A stretch of DNA of 64,000 bases from Mycoemilia scoparia (GCA_027575805.1 JANBPU010000042.1:39922-103921), one strand, 5' to 3'. Positions 32,198-44,795 are shown, counted from the stretch's first letter. Translations and numbers: made by a program. The notes: a model not told the origin generated them from the letters alone.

Positions 32198-34162
32198 CTA
32201 TGGATGAGGGCGTTTAAGTCTATCGACAGCGGAATTGGGGGTGAATGGCGGGCCTTGGGATGTTAATGTGAATGATGAGATGGAGCTGCTATTAGCATTT
32301 GATAACGAGCTATCCATACCACTGCTCATAAATATATTCCCCCAGTCAAAAGACTTTGGATTTGAAGTGTTTTCTGATGTCGCGGCCAGATTTTGCTGTG
32401 CTCTAATAAAACTTCCTGCTGCTGTATCGTCGTCAATATGGAAGATGGCTGTAGGAGATGATATCTGATCGGTAACATTTGGGATCAATATCATTGGAGC
32501 GTCTTGTTGCCCCACCATGCTGTTATCCATGGCCCCCAAAGATGCCCCATATTTTTGTGATCCGCACCCAATAGACGAGGATGCTTCAGTTGCTTCATGA
32601 TTCATATCGCCAGAGCTGTTCATTTGGGCCTGGTGTAGCTGCTCATTGAATATGCCATTGTCTTGCAGCCGAGGCTGATTCTGGGAGCTAAAAAGGGATG
32701 TGATAGATAGCCTGGGCATCTTTCGTGTTTTTGTGGTTGGAGAGGCGGACGATGGTCTTCGCTGCATTAGATGCTGGGCAATCGGATCACTAGGAACTAT
32801 GCCAAAGTCTTGGAACAGGTTGGTGGCGCCGCTAGCTGCCAATGAAGGAGGAAAGAGGACAGGAGTTAAAGGGTGGCTTTCGAACATTGGGCTGTTAGTT
32901 GCCCCCAGCGTTGTTTCTGGAATGGTTAAGCTGGGGTTGAAAGCTGAAAACTGAGCGCTTCCAATCGACTGCATGCTTGAAGAGAGCTGGGATATTGGGT
33001 GGGTTGAGGATATTGGGACTTGAAGAGTGGGGGTGTCTAGAGATGAGGCTTGCTGGTGCGCTAAAGAAGATACTGGAAGGACCATCCGCGACGACTGGGT
33101 TGGGTCCTGAAGAGCTGGCGATATAGGGTGAACTGCTACCCGGTCGACAGAGCGCGATATTGTCCGTTGGTGCTGACTGTGATTATGGCTGTGACCACGG
33201 TTCGTCGAATTTAGCACATCGTAGAGATTTCTGAGGTCTACTGTCCAATATGAACCCTTCCCAGGCTCGTTGAAAGTCCTTGGGACATGAACAAAGATCT
33301 TGTTGAGTGACAGGTTATGCCTAATTGAGTTGCGCCACCCACTCTTACCAGACTCGAAATGCGAGAAGTGGTCCATCATCCAGTCATATATCTCGCTCAA
33401 AGTCTTCTTTCCATAGACATGGTTCAGAATAGCATAAGCGATAAGTGTCGCATATGAAAACGGAGGCTTACCAACAGTATTCATCCTGATTTTTGCCTTT
33501 CCGCTAAGAAGAGCCCCAAGGTCATTTACTATAGAGGACCCACCGTTGGTGGTATTCGGACCATCTGCCGTCCCGTGCAAAGAGCCTTCGCAGCTTTGGT
33601 CTTTCGGGAGCAGAAATGCCAGTATTTTGTCCATTTTTGGCCTACAATTCAAGTCCAAAAACTGGGGGGAGCAGGCATAGTGCGACTCGCCAATTATCTG
33701 GGCTTGGTACTGCTGCGACAGCAGGGCTTCGTTCCTGCCAACAGATAGCGGCACAGCGGCCTGTGATTGCGGAATAGTGGGGAATGCCGCTGCGGAGTAT
33801 GCACTGGAGGAAAGCGTATGTGGTGGGCGTAAGTGATAGAGCCCAGACTGCTTCTTGGTAAGGTCGACTATGCCAGCAGCATCGTACTGGTGGCTGACAT
33901 CTAATGGCACGATGGGGACAAAGTTCTGTCTTGTGTTGCTGTATGAGCCAGAGGTTGGCAGGCTGTGGTGGGTTTGAATTGGGTATGGCAGGATTTTTCG
34001 CTGGTATGTGGGGAATAGTGGCTCCTCGTTTATCCCGCAGCCTCGCTGCTGGAGTTGCTGGTGATGATGGTGGTGGATGTGCTCCTGCTGTTGTTGCTGT
34101 TGTCCATTCTGCGGATCCTGTGCCTGCTGGTACACCTGCCCGTAGCAATGGGGCTGGGACAT
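32198..34162 (-). CDS. Forkhead-box transcription factor
   Basis: A single-exon minus-strand gene of 654 residues. The winged-helix domain spans about residues 231-322. It opens with GKPPFSYATLIAYAILNH, has the recognition helix GWRNSIRHNLSLNKIFVHVP, and closes with GKGSYWTVDLRNLYDV. The flanks are glutamine and histidine-rich at the N-terminus (a Q run at 20-26 and H runs at 30-34) and serine-rich at the C-terminus, typical of disordered transactivation regions. No FHA domain precedes the forkhead domain, so it resembles the Hcm1/FoxJ-like type more than Fkh1/2. The regulated genes cannot be told. MSQPHCYGQ at 34162 is the first ATG of the frame. Confidence 0.93.
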   Translation of the reverse strand: MSQPHCYGQVYQQAQDPQNGQQQQQQEHIHHHHHQQLQQRGCGINEEPLFPTYQRKILPYPIQTHHSLPTSGSYSNTRQNFVPIVPLDVSHQYDAAGIVDLTKKQSGLYHLRPPHTLSSSAYSAAAFPTIPQSQAAVPLSVGRNEALLSQQYQAQIIGESHYACSPQFLDLNCRPKMDKILAFLLPKDQSCEGSLHGTADGPNTTNGGSSIVNDLGALLSGKAKIRMNTVGKPPFSYATLIAYAILNHVYGKKTLSEIYDWMMDHFSHFESGKSGWRNSIRHNLSLNKIFVHVPRTFNEPGKGSYWTVDLRNLYDVLNSTNRGHSHNHSQHQRTISRSVDRVAVHPISPALQDPTQSSRMVLPVSSLAHQQASSLDTPTLQVPISSTHPISQLSSSMQSIGSAQFSAFNPSLTIPETTLGATNSPMFESHPLTPVLFPPSLAASGATNLFQDFGIVPSDPIAQHLMQRRPSSASPTTKTRKMPRLSITSLFSSQNQPRLQDNGIFNEQLHQAQMNSSGDMNHEATEASSSIGCGSQKYGASLGAMDNSMVGQQDAPMILIPNVTDQISSPTAIFHIDDDTAAGSFIRAQQNLAATSENTSNPKSFDWGNIFMSSGMDSSLSNANSSSISSFTLTSQGPPFTPNSAVDRLKRPHP

Positions 34163-35926
34163 TGTTTGAAGAAAAGGTAGTTTATAAAAGAGACTGAAGT
34201 TAGGAGATATGGGGTTGAAAAGCTTTGAGTAAAGCCAGAGTCGATGGAGTTAGAGGTCCATATAAAAGAAAATGCTGTCATGTCAAGCCAAGTGGCGGGT
34301 GGTGTGTCCTCGATTCAGCTTCCGCGATCAAGGAGAGATTGGCCACTAGGAAGCCAGATATGATCGGGTCCCGACCCATGCAACCTGCTAATAGGCAGGA
34401 AACCACAGCCCCACCGGTTGCATAAAAGAAAGAAATTCTACAACCAATTTGCATTGGAACTTTACTTGGTCGAAGTTTGCCTCTGATCAAATGGGAATTT
34501 GGCAGGACGCAGGTCCCCACTTGATCCTGCCCATAGTGGGTCTGGCAGCAGATTTGTCCTTCCTAGGCATTCCCAGATCACCAAACAGCAGCTGCTCCTC
34601 CGGCTGCTTTAATCTTTTGCCCATTGCTCAATGCCTATGCAATGATGTGCGCGGAAGTAGCCCTTCGCTAGGGCATTGGCGGGATGCCTTGAAAAAGACT
34701 GGCATTTCTGGAATTTAAGTCAATAATGTCCAAAGGGGCCACAATGCTGTTTCAGGAAGATGCATCTTTTTAGTCACAGCACATGTTTTGGACGCATCTG
34801 TTATAAACCACAGTGCCAAAAGGTGGAACCACCCTCTGGGAGGGTAGGACTTGCTATTTACGACAGCTTCTGCATCTGGAGATGCAGCTAGGCCAAAATA
34901 TCTCACTGCTGTATTACCATCCATATGTGCCCAGAAATCTTTATGGCAAGCAGCCCAGTGCCCAACACTTTGGTCGAACGAATATGGTTTCGGCCAAGGT
35001 ATGGCCATCAACGGCTCCATCCTGACAATCTGTTTAGACTTTCTTTAGAGTGAGATGATGGTGAGCAAACTAGACAGGTGGCCATTGAACGGAGTAGAGG
35101 TGTATTATAGGAGGGTGCGCCACCCTCAGCATCAGCTTTCACATTAACTTCCCAACATTGGAAGCCAAAACTTTATCAGCATAGTATTCTCAAACCCCAT
35201 TCAATGCTAGAAAGCAGTGGATCGTGGGAAATGGGTGAGCCTATAGCAAATGCCTTTTATAAGCCCAAGACTTCTACGCCGTCAGCCCATGCCCTGTTGC
35301 GGGAGATTCTACCATAAAAAGCAAGTCTTAAGGTGCCAGACACTGGCCTTTCAGGCCCATATGGTGTGCAGCGGTTTGGAGGTTGCGCCCAAACTTTATA
35401 TTCTTTGCATCTCAGAGGGTCACAGCCCCCGTTGGGTGTTTATGCATTAGCAGATCAGAGGCTGTGCTTGGACCTAACTTGACTCAATGGCTGCTGCCAT
35501 GGCCCTTTACCGAGCCAACGGCTTGCCGCGAGAGGACTCAGATAAAATTTGATGACATTGTAGGCATATCCCTGTAGTAAACATACACCAGGCCCCCCTG
35601 GCCTACCATGCTCAAAACAAAACGCATGTTAAATAATACAGCCTGGCCAGGTCGTCCCTGTCAAGGCATACCTCCAAGCATTAAATGCTCATAATTTTGA
35701 TCAGACTGTGGTGTGGAGTCGCTCTCTTTGCCTCTTAAAAAGATTTTTTATCACTGATTCTGTAACACGCAATCCGCAGGCTTTAACATAATGGGATGAG
35801 CCACTCACATTTGGCTACTTTTCCGTGTGTAAATATTGTGTGAGGCTGCATTAACGGAAGCAAACACAGCTTTTTTCTTTCCCACTTTATTATTTACTTA
35901 ATTCCAAGCAGCTCTTCCTATAAACA
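34163..35926. other. Long intergenic region with a repeat or RNA-like motif
   Basis: About 1.76 kb between the divergent starts of the forkhead and RanBP1 genes. No frame here has splice partners or recognisable protein sequence. The only structured part found is 34801-34887 (listed separately). It should contain two promoters and is richer in G and C than other gaps. Confidence 0.4.
34801..34887 (+). ncRNA. Candidate structured RNA or repeat, copy A
   Basis: The first 46 bases match 53106-53151 (TATAAACCACAGTGCCAAAA and GGTGGAACCACCC here). They contain two small hairpins, GTGG-AA-CCAC and ACCCTC-TGG-GAGGGT. Downstream is a perfect 8-bp stem, CTGCATCT-GG-AGATGCAG, at 34870-34887. The second locus also has a strong stem in the same relative position but of different sequence. 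Transcription is not shown. Confidence 0.3.
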
Positions 35927-36919
35927 ATGTCTGAAGTTGAAAACAAGGCCACTAGCCCAAAGGTTGAGGAGCAGGTGAGTTATTACCTTTTCATTGGAGA
36001 CATGCTACATTATTACCAAAGTACTCAAATACTAACCACATTCCATGTTCACATTGTTAGGATGAAGTGCCTCCTAGCACTGATGTCCATGTCGAGCCCA
36101 TCATGAAGCTCGAGAATGTCAAACCCAAAAATCGCGAAGAGGATGAGAATGTCCTCTTTAAAATGTATGTTGCATTATACTTTTACATTCGATTCTCTCC
36201 AAAGATGTTTTTACATTGCTCCCACTAAAACACCAACTTCCACTATAGGCGCGCCAAGCTTTACCGCTTTGACAAGGAGGGAAATGAATGGAAGGAACGT
36301 GGAACCGGCGATGTCAAAATCATGGAGCACAAGGAAACCAAAAAGATTCGTGTTGTCATGCATCGCGAGAAAATTCACAAGCTGTGTGCTAACCATTACA
36401 GTATGTATACCCAATCTGGTTCACAAAAGTAGCCACTGCCAACATTCTCTTGTTTACTTTATAGTATAAAACTCTATGGATATATAGTAACTGAGGAGAT
36501 GAAGCTCAGCCCTAACGTTGGTTCAGACCGCTCATGGGTTTGGACTACCGCCGCTGACTTTGCCGACGAAGAGCCCGAGCACCAAACTCTTGCTATCCGC
36601 TTTGCAAACTCCGAAAGTAAGTAGTATATGTACACAAATAACATAGTATTTCTCCTTTACATAGCTGTTATTCAATCACAAGTTATAACTTTGAACATTC
36701 ATCAATATAGACGCCAATCTTTTCAAGGAGGCATTTGATAAGGCCCGTGAGGCTGTAAAGTCCAGAGCTGACGAGAACAACTCCAAGGATCATAGCGAAA
36801 AAGAAAAGCCCGAGGAGAAGGAGGAGGAAAAGATCACTGATGCTGAATCCAAGCCCAAGGAAGATGCCAAAGAGGAAGCTAAGGAAGAAAAGAAAGATGG
36901 TGAGGAGGAGGGCAAGTAA
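35927..36919 (+). CDS. YRB1: Ran-specific GTPase-activating protein co-factor (RanBP1/Yrb1)
   Basis: RanBP1 binds Ran-GTP and helps RanGAP disassemble export complexes in the cytoplasm. Five exons (35927-35974, 36061-36164, 36249-36400, 36488-36616, 36711-36919) encode 213 residues. The Ran-binding domain runs from about residue 25 to 150: [49 protein letters not shown], and [18 protein letters not shown], then [18 protein letters not shown] and [18 protein letters not shown]. The last 50 residues are a lysine-glutamate tail, as in fungal Yrb1. At intron 3 the nearer TTATAG acceptor would create a stop. The acceptor at 36487 restores the family sequence. Confidence 0.96.
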
Positions 36920-37183
36920 TGCCTCACTCATTTCAAAAAGCCTTGGTTTCCAGACCCCTTTACTTTGGAGTCGCCATTCGTAAAACGTGGCTGTCTACAG
37001 TTCTGGCATTTCATCACCCTTCATCAAGCAAGGTGCTATAGAAAGTCTAGGGCTCAATTCTACCACATTTGTTTTTATCAATCAAGTGAAATAAAGTTTT
37101 AATAAAATTTACTAATATCTCATTCTGTAGGAACTCTTTATTTACATTATAAACAGCTCTTCGCTAAGAAAACTAGCATGGAT

Positions 37184-37291
37184 ATATGGATCATAATTTT
37201 TGAAGGGTGGATATTTATAGGGGCAATCACAGCCAAATGGATGTCCAGTTTTACTAGTAAACTTTCACCCTCCAGAAATTATTACCCATAT
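37184..37291. repeat. MITE copy 11
   Basis: Left end ATATGGATCATAATTTTTGA, right end CCAGAAATTATTACCCATAT. The interior is the TACTAGTAAACTTTCACCC module in inverted order compared with copies 1 and 15. It lies between the tail-to-tail YRB1 and MET14 genes. Confidence 0.92.
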
Positions 37292-37727
37292 GGCAGGTTC
37301 TCAATCAAAAGATAACCAGGTTATACACCACCCTACCTGCAAGTTTGGTCCACAAACCATATATTTTAGGCTTGCATTCGAGATACTATTCTGGTGCACT
37401 TATAGAAGAGACTATGATATATCGACAATGTTATGGAGATCTTATTTACAAGTATAAATGTAGCTCAAGTATTATCAGGGAGCAAAAACCCAAAAGTTAC
37501 CAGTATTTATTATATTTAGAACTTCCTGTATTTGTTTCGTCTCTGTCAAATTCTTTCGTTGTGGTATAATCCTTTTGTTGGTAAATGATCATGTTGACAA
37601 CTAGACAAGTTTCTCTGGTACAAAATATAAAATACTACACCTTTCCATAAATTTGCTATTGCTGAAGCTTGAATAATTCTATTAAACGTACAAAAACCTC
37701 GCCTCTTTTAAAGCTATCTAATTCATT

Positions 37728-38424
37728 CTACTTGATGTAGCTCTCTTCCTTAAGGTAGCTTACGATCTCTTCAACTGCTTGATCAACTCCAACTTTATCG
37801 GTATGAATGTGAATTTCTGGTTTTTCTGGTTCTTCATATGGGGCAGAAATTCCGGTGAATTCTATTTTCACAAGCAGCAGAAAGATAATGTGGCTTAATG
37901 AGAGCTGTGGTGGCTAAATTACTTTAAATGTGTTTATATCACAACATACCTTTGATCTCCCCGCTGCGAGCCTTCTTGTATAGCCCCTTAGGATCACGTT
38001 CTTCAACAACCTTTAGTGGGGCATCTACAAATACCTCAACAAATCCTAGTCCAGCCTCATTGTGTAGCTTGCGAGCCAGGTCGCGATCTTTACGGTAGGG
38101 GCTGATAAAGCTAGTTATCGTTACCAATGTAGCATCTGAGAATAGTTTGCTGACTTCGGCTATTCTTCTGATGTTCTCTTCGCGGTCCTCGGGGCTGAAG
38201 CCCAGGTTCTTGTTTAGACCAAATCTAATATTGTCGCCATCAAGGCGATAGGCAGCAACACCGCTATGTAAAAGTGCCTGCTCCAGTGCAGTGGCGATTG
38301 TGCTTTTTCCAGATGCAGATAGACCCGTGAGCCAAATGGTGAGCCCCTTCTGTTTAAGCAAGTCCTGTCTCTCCTCTCTTGAAACAGCCCCCTCGTGCCA
38401 TGTAATATTAGTAGCATTAACCAT
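37728..38424 (-). CDS. MET14: Adenylylsulfate (APS) kinase
   Basis: APS kinase phosphorylates adenosine 5'-phosphosulfate to PAPS, the activated sulfate used for methionine and cysteine synthesis. Two minus-strand exons (37950-38424, 37728-37861) give 202 residues, the normal size of the free-standing fungal enzyme. The P-loop GLSASGKST is at residues 34-42. The family motifs [20 protein letters not shown] and [15 protein letters not shown] follow, then [13 protein letters not shown] and [20 protein letters not shown], and the second exon ends [17 protein letters not shown]. There is no ATP-sulfurylase domain, so this is not a fused PAPS synthetase. The start matches the common [11 protein letters not shown]-terminus. 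Confidence 0.97.
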
Positions 38425-38853
38425 TTTGTGATGTAGCAGTAATTAATGAGTATTTCCAAGAAAGAAAAGTGTTGATTCCTCTTTTTTGCCTACGAGGGAT
38501 CTTTTAAGTCTAAAGGTCAAGGGTGTATCCATCACCATTAGCCCATTTACTTTAGATATTGCGTGCTTGGCCACTCCAAAAATGGGTGTGATTACCGATT
38601 GGCTGATGCTTTTCCGATCTGCAGTCTGCGATTTGAAATCTTTAGATACTGCAAAGCGATCTTGTTATCTACACGGAGTTTAGCACTAAACTTACACATC
38701 TGATTTTCAGTAGGAAGAAGTAGCAGCAGCAGAGGTGGTACTTAAAAATCATTTTTGCTATTTCTATACTAGGCGCGATAACATAATTCAACTGGTTATA
38801 AAAGTGAGCTGTGTATACAGCAAACTCCCTCTAGTCTTATTCTATAAAAAATG

Positions 38854-38958
38854 GATTTGGATGATTATTTCTGAAGGGAGAAACCATTTGCTAATAAACT
38901 GTGTTCACCTATATAACCATTGGCCATTAAAAGGTACTTTTCAATCATCGTCATCCAT
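38854..38958. repeat. MITE copy 12, degenerate
   Basis: Left arm TTTGGATGATTATTTCTGAA and right arm AATCATCGTCATCCA. The interior has diverged but keeps CCATTTGCTAATAAAC and ACCATTGGCCATTAAAAGG. Confidence 0.7.
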
Positions 38959-39174
38959 GTATCAGTTTACTTAAAGCTCTATTGCACATTTGGTTCAAAA
39001 GCTCTACAATTTTAGCGGCTAAAGTTTCGTATAAACCCAAGGATACCCATAATATTGCCAAATTTTGGTCAAAAATTAGTAATATTATTATGGGTTTACA
39101 ATTTTATAATAGTAAAATGATATTCAGAATGGCCTTTCTAAGATCTTTAGAGCTTTAATAGACCACAAAAATGG

Positions 39175-39324
39175 TTAAAGGTTAGGGTTAGAGGTTAGAA
39201 GGATTCGGGTTTGGGTATATATTATGTTATTTGAAGGCTAAATTATTACCTATTATAATATAAAATTGTATAACAATACAAGCCTAACCTTTAACCCCTA
39301 ATCCTTCTAACCTCTAACCTTTTT
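39175..39324. repeat. Fold-back repeat with telomere-like units
   Basis: The left arm (39175-39212) contains GGTTAGGGTTAGAGGTTAG and the right arm (39278-39324) carries its complement. A 20-bp word, GGTTAGAGGTTAGAAGGATT, is perfect between arms. A second short inverted pair, ACCCATAATATT and AATATTATTATGGGT, lies just to the left at 39045-39100. The rest of 38425-40105 has no gene. Confidence 0.7.
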
Positions 39325-39497
39325 GATTATACTTTATATAATGATTTATTATGAAAGTTATAAAAATCAAAACTCGTACCTTTAGTTGTTATACTAAAAT
39401 GCCATTTTAAAGCTAATATTGGCTTGTGAGTTTGTATTTTATAGCTTGGATTATATAATGGTAGACTAAATCTTTATAAAAGGCATAATGAATGAAC

Positions 39498-39618
39498 ATT
39501 TGGATCATAATTTTTGAGAGGTATCTTTTGGTAGCCAACGATTAAAGGGGTAACCACAGCCAAATGGGTGATCACCATTTGTTAGTAGATGCCATCCTTC
39601 AAAAATAACTACCCATTT
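39498..39618. repeat. MITE copy 13
   Basis: Left end ATTTGGATCATAATTTTTGA, right end AAAAATAACTACCCATTT. The outer dinucleotides are TT rather than TA in this copy. Interior TGGTAGCCAACGATTAAAGG. Confidence 0.88.
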
Positions 39619-40105
39619 GAGCAAATTTGAATATAAAAGTACTATACTATGGGTCATTAGAAATCTCAAAATTTACTAGCATTAATGTTGGTTTTCTTGG
39701 GGGGAGGTCTATACTAAACTTTAGCCCAAAGTAGTCAGTTTTTATTTTTCTCTGTTAATAGAAAAACGAGTAAAAAATTTAAGCAAGATCCATGCCAACA
39801 ATTAGCATGAAATCGAATGTTGCATAAGAATAAATCTAATTATACTAAAAGATTAAACTATCACACTTTATCAACCAAAGACCATAATAATAAACAAAAA
39901 GAGCCAATCGTTATTTGGAGGTAAATGGGCTTGAAGATTATGAATAAAACATAAACCAATCTTTTTCAAAAAGGCAACAGGCTATTCTCTTTCCACTTTT
40001 TATTATTCGACCATACAAATCTCAAGCATATATATACACAAACGAAATATACTATTGTTGAAAGAAACGCAAATTCCAACCACTTCTTTGAAATTTATAC
40101 TTTAA

Positions 40106-43100
40106 ATGAGAGTTGAGGAATTAATTATAGATGGCTTCAAGTCATATGCCACTCGAACACATATCACTGGGTGGGACGCAGAGTTTAATGCTATAACAGG
40201 GCTTAATGGCTCCGGAAAGTCTAATATTTTAGACGCCATATGCTTTGTTCTTGGTATTAAGAACATGAAATTGGTAATTATGATACTTATATAAATGTAT
40301 GCCAAAGTAGTTAGAGGTATGTAAATACGGCTAACTTGAATAATTTCTTGTATAGCTGCGTGCAAGTAACCTGCAGGACCTTATATACAAGCGTGGTCAG
40401 GCTGGAATTACCAAAGCATCAGTAACAATTGTGTTCAACAACGAAGATCGGGCAACTAGTCCATTGGGTTATGAAGATTACCAACAAATCTCTCTTACAC
40501 GTCAGGTATATATTGTTAACTTGGAAGTATATTCTACTTATGGTAGTGAAAATGGTACTTACTATTGATATTTTTAAACAGATTATGGTGGGCGGGAAAA
40601 ACAAGTACTTGATAAATGGACATAACGCACAAGAGCAAGCTGTGTTCAATATGCTTCAGTCGGTCCAACTTAACGTAAACAATCCACACTTTCTCATCAT
40701 GCAAGGAAAGATTACCCAAGTTCTTAATATGCAGCCGCCAGAGATTCTCTCCATGATCGAGGAGGCAGCTGGTACAAGAATGTTTGAAGAGCGCAAGGAT
40801 AAAGCTCTTAAAACAATAGGAAAAAAGGAGCGTAAAATAGAAGAAATATCAGCAATTCTGAACGATGAAATAACCCCAAAACTAGACAAGCTAAGAAAAG
40901 AAAAGAGTGCTTACTTGGAATTTAAAAAAGTCGAGATAGAACTTGATAGGTTGCGCCGCTTGACAGTTGCTTACGATTACACTAAAAATGAGGTATATAA
41001 ATTTAATGACAATATCAGACATCCAGCTATAAAATATAACTAATGGCGTAATTTTATCCATCTAAAGGAAAAATTGGCACAAGGAGCATCCCTTCTTAAA
41101 AGGGCCTTTGAGACAGAAAAAGCCCTTGAGGCAAAAATAAATAATCTAAGATCAGAATTAGAAAATTTGTCTGAACGCAAGAGCCAGATCGAAGCCAAGA
41201 AGGCACAAGTATGTTGCTAAATTAGCAAAGGAGAACAGTGACGTATAGTAATTGAAATTCATTATTTAAAAAATATATGCAAACTATATTAGGAGATGCA
41301 TAAGGATAGCAGCTTTAGAAAGCTAGAGTCGAAAGTTGATGCACTATCCAAGGACTTAATAAAGATCAAGACGCAATTCGACCTCAAAGCGACGACAGCC
41401 AAGGAGGAAGAGGCAAAGAAAACGGCACTCAACAAATCAATAGAAAAGGTACATTGAACCAATTGCTATGGCTGTTTTGTGACTGTCATTTTGCCTATTG
41501 AGTGATACTTATATGGAGTTTCTATACTTCTTTAGATGGAATCATCCATGTCGGAAAAGTTGCAACAATCTGATAATGCAGCAGGAAAGCTTGAGGAGCA
41601 CAAACGAGTCTTTGATGAGAAGAATAAGGAAATCGCCCGTTTGGAGGAACTCATTCAGTCACTAACCACTGGTGTGGCATCAGATGAGGGCCGGGAGGGT
41701 GGATTTATCCAGCAGCTTCAAGGTAAGAAGATGTTTATGTCTCAACAGACTTAAGTTGATACAAATAACATTGCTAAATATACATTTTATTCAAACCGTG
41801 TAATTATAGAGGAAAGAGAGGAGGCAAATGCTTCAGCAACAATGATTGAGCAATCAAAGCTAAGGACACAGCTGTTGTTGAAAGAGAAAAAGGAGCTAAA
41901 GGCCAAATCAAAGAGAGCAGAGAATGATAATGACTCTCTTTTGCAGAAAAAGAAGCATGTCGAGCGGCGGATTGAGGAATATCAGGTAGGCTTCATGTGC
42001 CCAATACACCGCATATTTTGCAGAGTAAATATTGAGCTTTTGTTTGTTGCAAACATAGTCACAGCTGTTGGAAAATGTTGTTGACGATGACACGAAGGAG
42101 GCCCTTGAGGCAAGAAAAGATGAGCTGAAAGATGAGGTTGAGGTCCTATATGAAAAGCAGCAAGACTTACAGAGTAGACTTCGAGGTCTCAACTTTAGAT
42201 ATGAAGATCCTCACCCAAATTTCGATCGCTCCAAAGTAAAGGGCCAAGTTGCAGAACTTATTACCTTGGAAAGCCGGAACAAGTTTGCTGCAACCGCTCT
42301 GGAGCTCTGTGCGGGGGGTCAGCTGTACAACGTTATAGTCAAGGATGACCAGACGGGTGCTGAGCTTCTTGAAAGAGGCAGGCTCCGTCAGAGGTTTACC
42401 ATACTTCCTCTCAACCGCCTAACCTCCCGCCAAGCTAACCCTGAGGTTGTGAACTTTGCAAAGTCACTTGCTCCCGGAAAAGTAGATCTTGCTTTGTCTC
42501 TAATAACCTACGATAAAGAAGTTGAGCCGGCTATGGTCAACATATTTGGAAACACACTAGTGTGTAAAGGTGAGATGGCCTTTTCTTTAATGTAATTTTA
42601 TTGTCAGATATTCAAGATTAATGAGCAATGACTTTATTCGTTGGCTGAGTACAGATCCTGAGACAGCAAAAAAGGTTGCTTTCCACAAGAATGTTCAGTT
42701 AAAATGCGTCACCCTTGACGGAGATGTCTACGACCCTGCAGGAACTCTGCAAGGCGGGTCTCGACCACAATCTGGCGGGATACTTAACCGCATCCAATCT
42801 CTGAATCAGATAAAGGAGGACATTCACAGGATGAATGGCGAAATCAATGAGAACGACAAAAAGCTTTCTGTCATATTGGCTGCTTCAAAGAAATCTCAGG
42901 ACTGTAGAAGAGAGCTCGATCTAGTCAAGCACGAGCTAGAGCTTTTGAAAAAGCAATTGGAGTCAAGCAGTCATGCGCAGGTATGTGATAGTAATCCAAA
43001 TAAAACCCGTGTTTATTATAAATAATCATTTATCTGAGCCCATGATATTTTCTTTATAGATTATGAGGCGTCTTGAGGATATCGATGTTGAAATTGAAGA

Positions 43101-44795
43101 CCTATCTTCAAAGAGTAAGGAGACAGAACAAAGGCTCAAGTCCTCTAGGGAGCGCATTCGCGAAATAGAGAAAGAGATGGAGGAATTCCATAAGGACAAA
43201 GGTGGAAAAATAAAAGAACTTGAGGCACGCCTGAAAGGACTGAGAAAGGAATTCCCTAAAGTCCAGGCCAATATGAAAAAATACCAAAAGTTGGCACAGG
43301 ACGCCCTGATTGAAAAGGAAAATATTGAAGGTGAGGTGAAGGAACTGCGTCAGCAAATAAGCTCGATAGACCTCTCTCTTGAGGAAACCTCAAAGGACCA
43401 GGAATCTATTAAAAAGCTCCTAGAAAACACAAAATATGAGCTGGATGGATCACAAGCCCAGCTGACGAAGGCAAGTAAACAGATCCGGCTTTATGATCGC
43501 GAGTTCACTGAGCTTGAAGAATCATTTAAAGAAGTCCAGGTAGAAATGAGAGACTGCCAACTTGAGCTTCAACAAAAGAAGCATGATCTCGAACAGCATT
43601 CAGACTTGCAAAACCAGGCAAGTGCGATCCTGAAGAAGTTAACTAGTGAGCACCCATGGATAGAAGACGAAAAGCAGTAAGTAATAATGTCATAAATATA
43701 ACCTATTTATTTGACCAGTCATACTCACACACACATATATATATCTCTTTTAGCCAATTTGGCCAACCAGATTCGCCTTTTGATTTCGTGAAACAAGATC
43801 CTATTCAAGCCAAAAAGAAATATCATAAGCTCAACGAAAAGTTTTCTCAAATGAGAAAAAACACCAACACAGCTGTCATGACAAATCTTGAGAGGTATGG
43901 ACTGATCTACCCAGTTATTATATATATTGTATTAGTGGCTATATTGCTAAATTCTGAACTACCTATAGTGTTGAAAAGCGTGAAGATGGCCTTACCCAAA
44001 TGCTCAAAACGGTAAAGAAGGATAAACGCAAGATCGAAAAGACTATAGATTCTTTGGACAAATACAAAACCGATGCTCTTGAAAAGACATGGCACACCGT
44101 GAATAAGTAGGTTTAATATATGATCTCTAGCTATGCATTGTTAATTCTCTTTAGATTCCTAAAATTATACTAACTTATTTTCACAAAAACTCCTAATGTA
44201 GCGACTTTGGAAAGATATTCGGCGATCTTTTGGCCGGAAATACAGCAAAGCTAGAGCCACTTGAGGGACAACCGTTGTCTTCTGGCCTCCAGATAAAGGT
44301 TAATCTTGGCGGTGTATGGAAGCAAAGCCTCACAGAACTTAGTGGCGGACAAAGGTACTGCAATATATGATACCGACACAACGGAATAGTAAAATCATAT
44401 CAATGACAGATATTGACTTTGCATTTTATATGCTCTTAGATCTCTTATTGCGCTGTCTCTTATTCTCTCACTTTTGCAGTTCAAGCCTGCCCCAATGTAT
44501 ATTCTTGATGAGATTGATGCGGCCCTAGATTTATCGCATACCCAGAATATTGGACAGCTATTCAGGAGTCGTTTCAAGAATTCACAATTTATTGTAGTCT
44601 CTCTAAAAGAGGGTATGTTCAATAATGCCAATGTCCTTTTCCGGGCAAAATTCCGGAATGGTATATCAGTGGTCGAGGTAAGGTCTAATGATATTTAACC
44701 TTGCTAAAATAATACAGAAAGTAACTAATGTATAACACAGACTTAAATATATCATTATATAGTCTATTGTGCAGAGGCAAACAAAACGGCGATAA
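40106..44795 (+). CDS. SMC2: Condensin subunit SMC2
   Basis: SMC2 pairs with SMC4 in condensin and drives mitotic chromosome compaction. Fifteen exons (40106-40273, 40356-40505, 40582-40992, 41068-41208, 41293-41448, 41536-41722, 41810-41985, 42059-42569, 42655-42980, 43060-43676, 43754-43894, 43969-44106, 44202-44354, 44440-44677, 44763-44795) join in frame to 1181 residues. Walker A is GLNGSGKSN (residues 32-40), and [18 protein letters not shown] and [20 protein letters not shown] are SMC2 signatures. Long coiled coils flank the hinge around [19 protein letters not shown]. The C-terminal head has the signature [15 protein letters not shown] and Walker [21 protein letters not shown]. The last exon is only 33 bp, and reading on into intron 14 would add a false VRSNDI end. 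Confidence 0.96.

Noticed and set aside
34715..35577. Several 60-100 codon frames on both strands between the forkhead and RanBP1 genes
   Set aside because: None continues across plausible introns and none has recognisable sequence; they overlap one another.
39175..39324. A true telomere
   Set aside because: Only a few degenerate units in inverted orientation, with ordinary DNA and genes on both sides.
44678..44698. SMC2 ending by reading on to the TAA at 44696
   Set aside because: A GTAAGG donor at 44678 and a small last exon at 44763-44795 give the family-like end [10 protein letters not shown].
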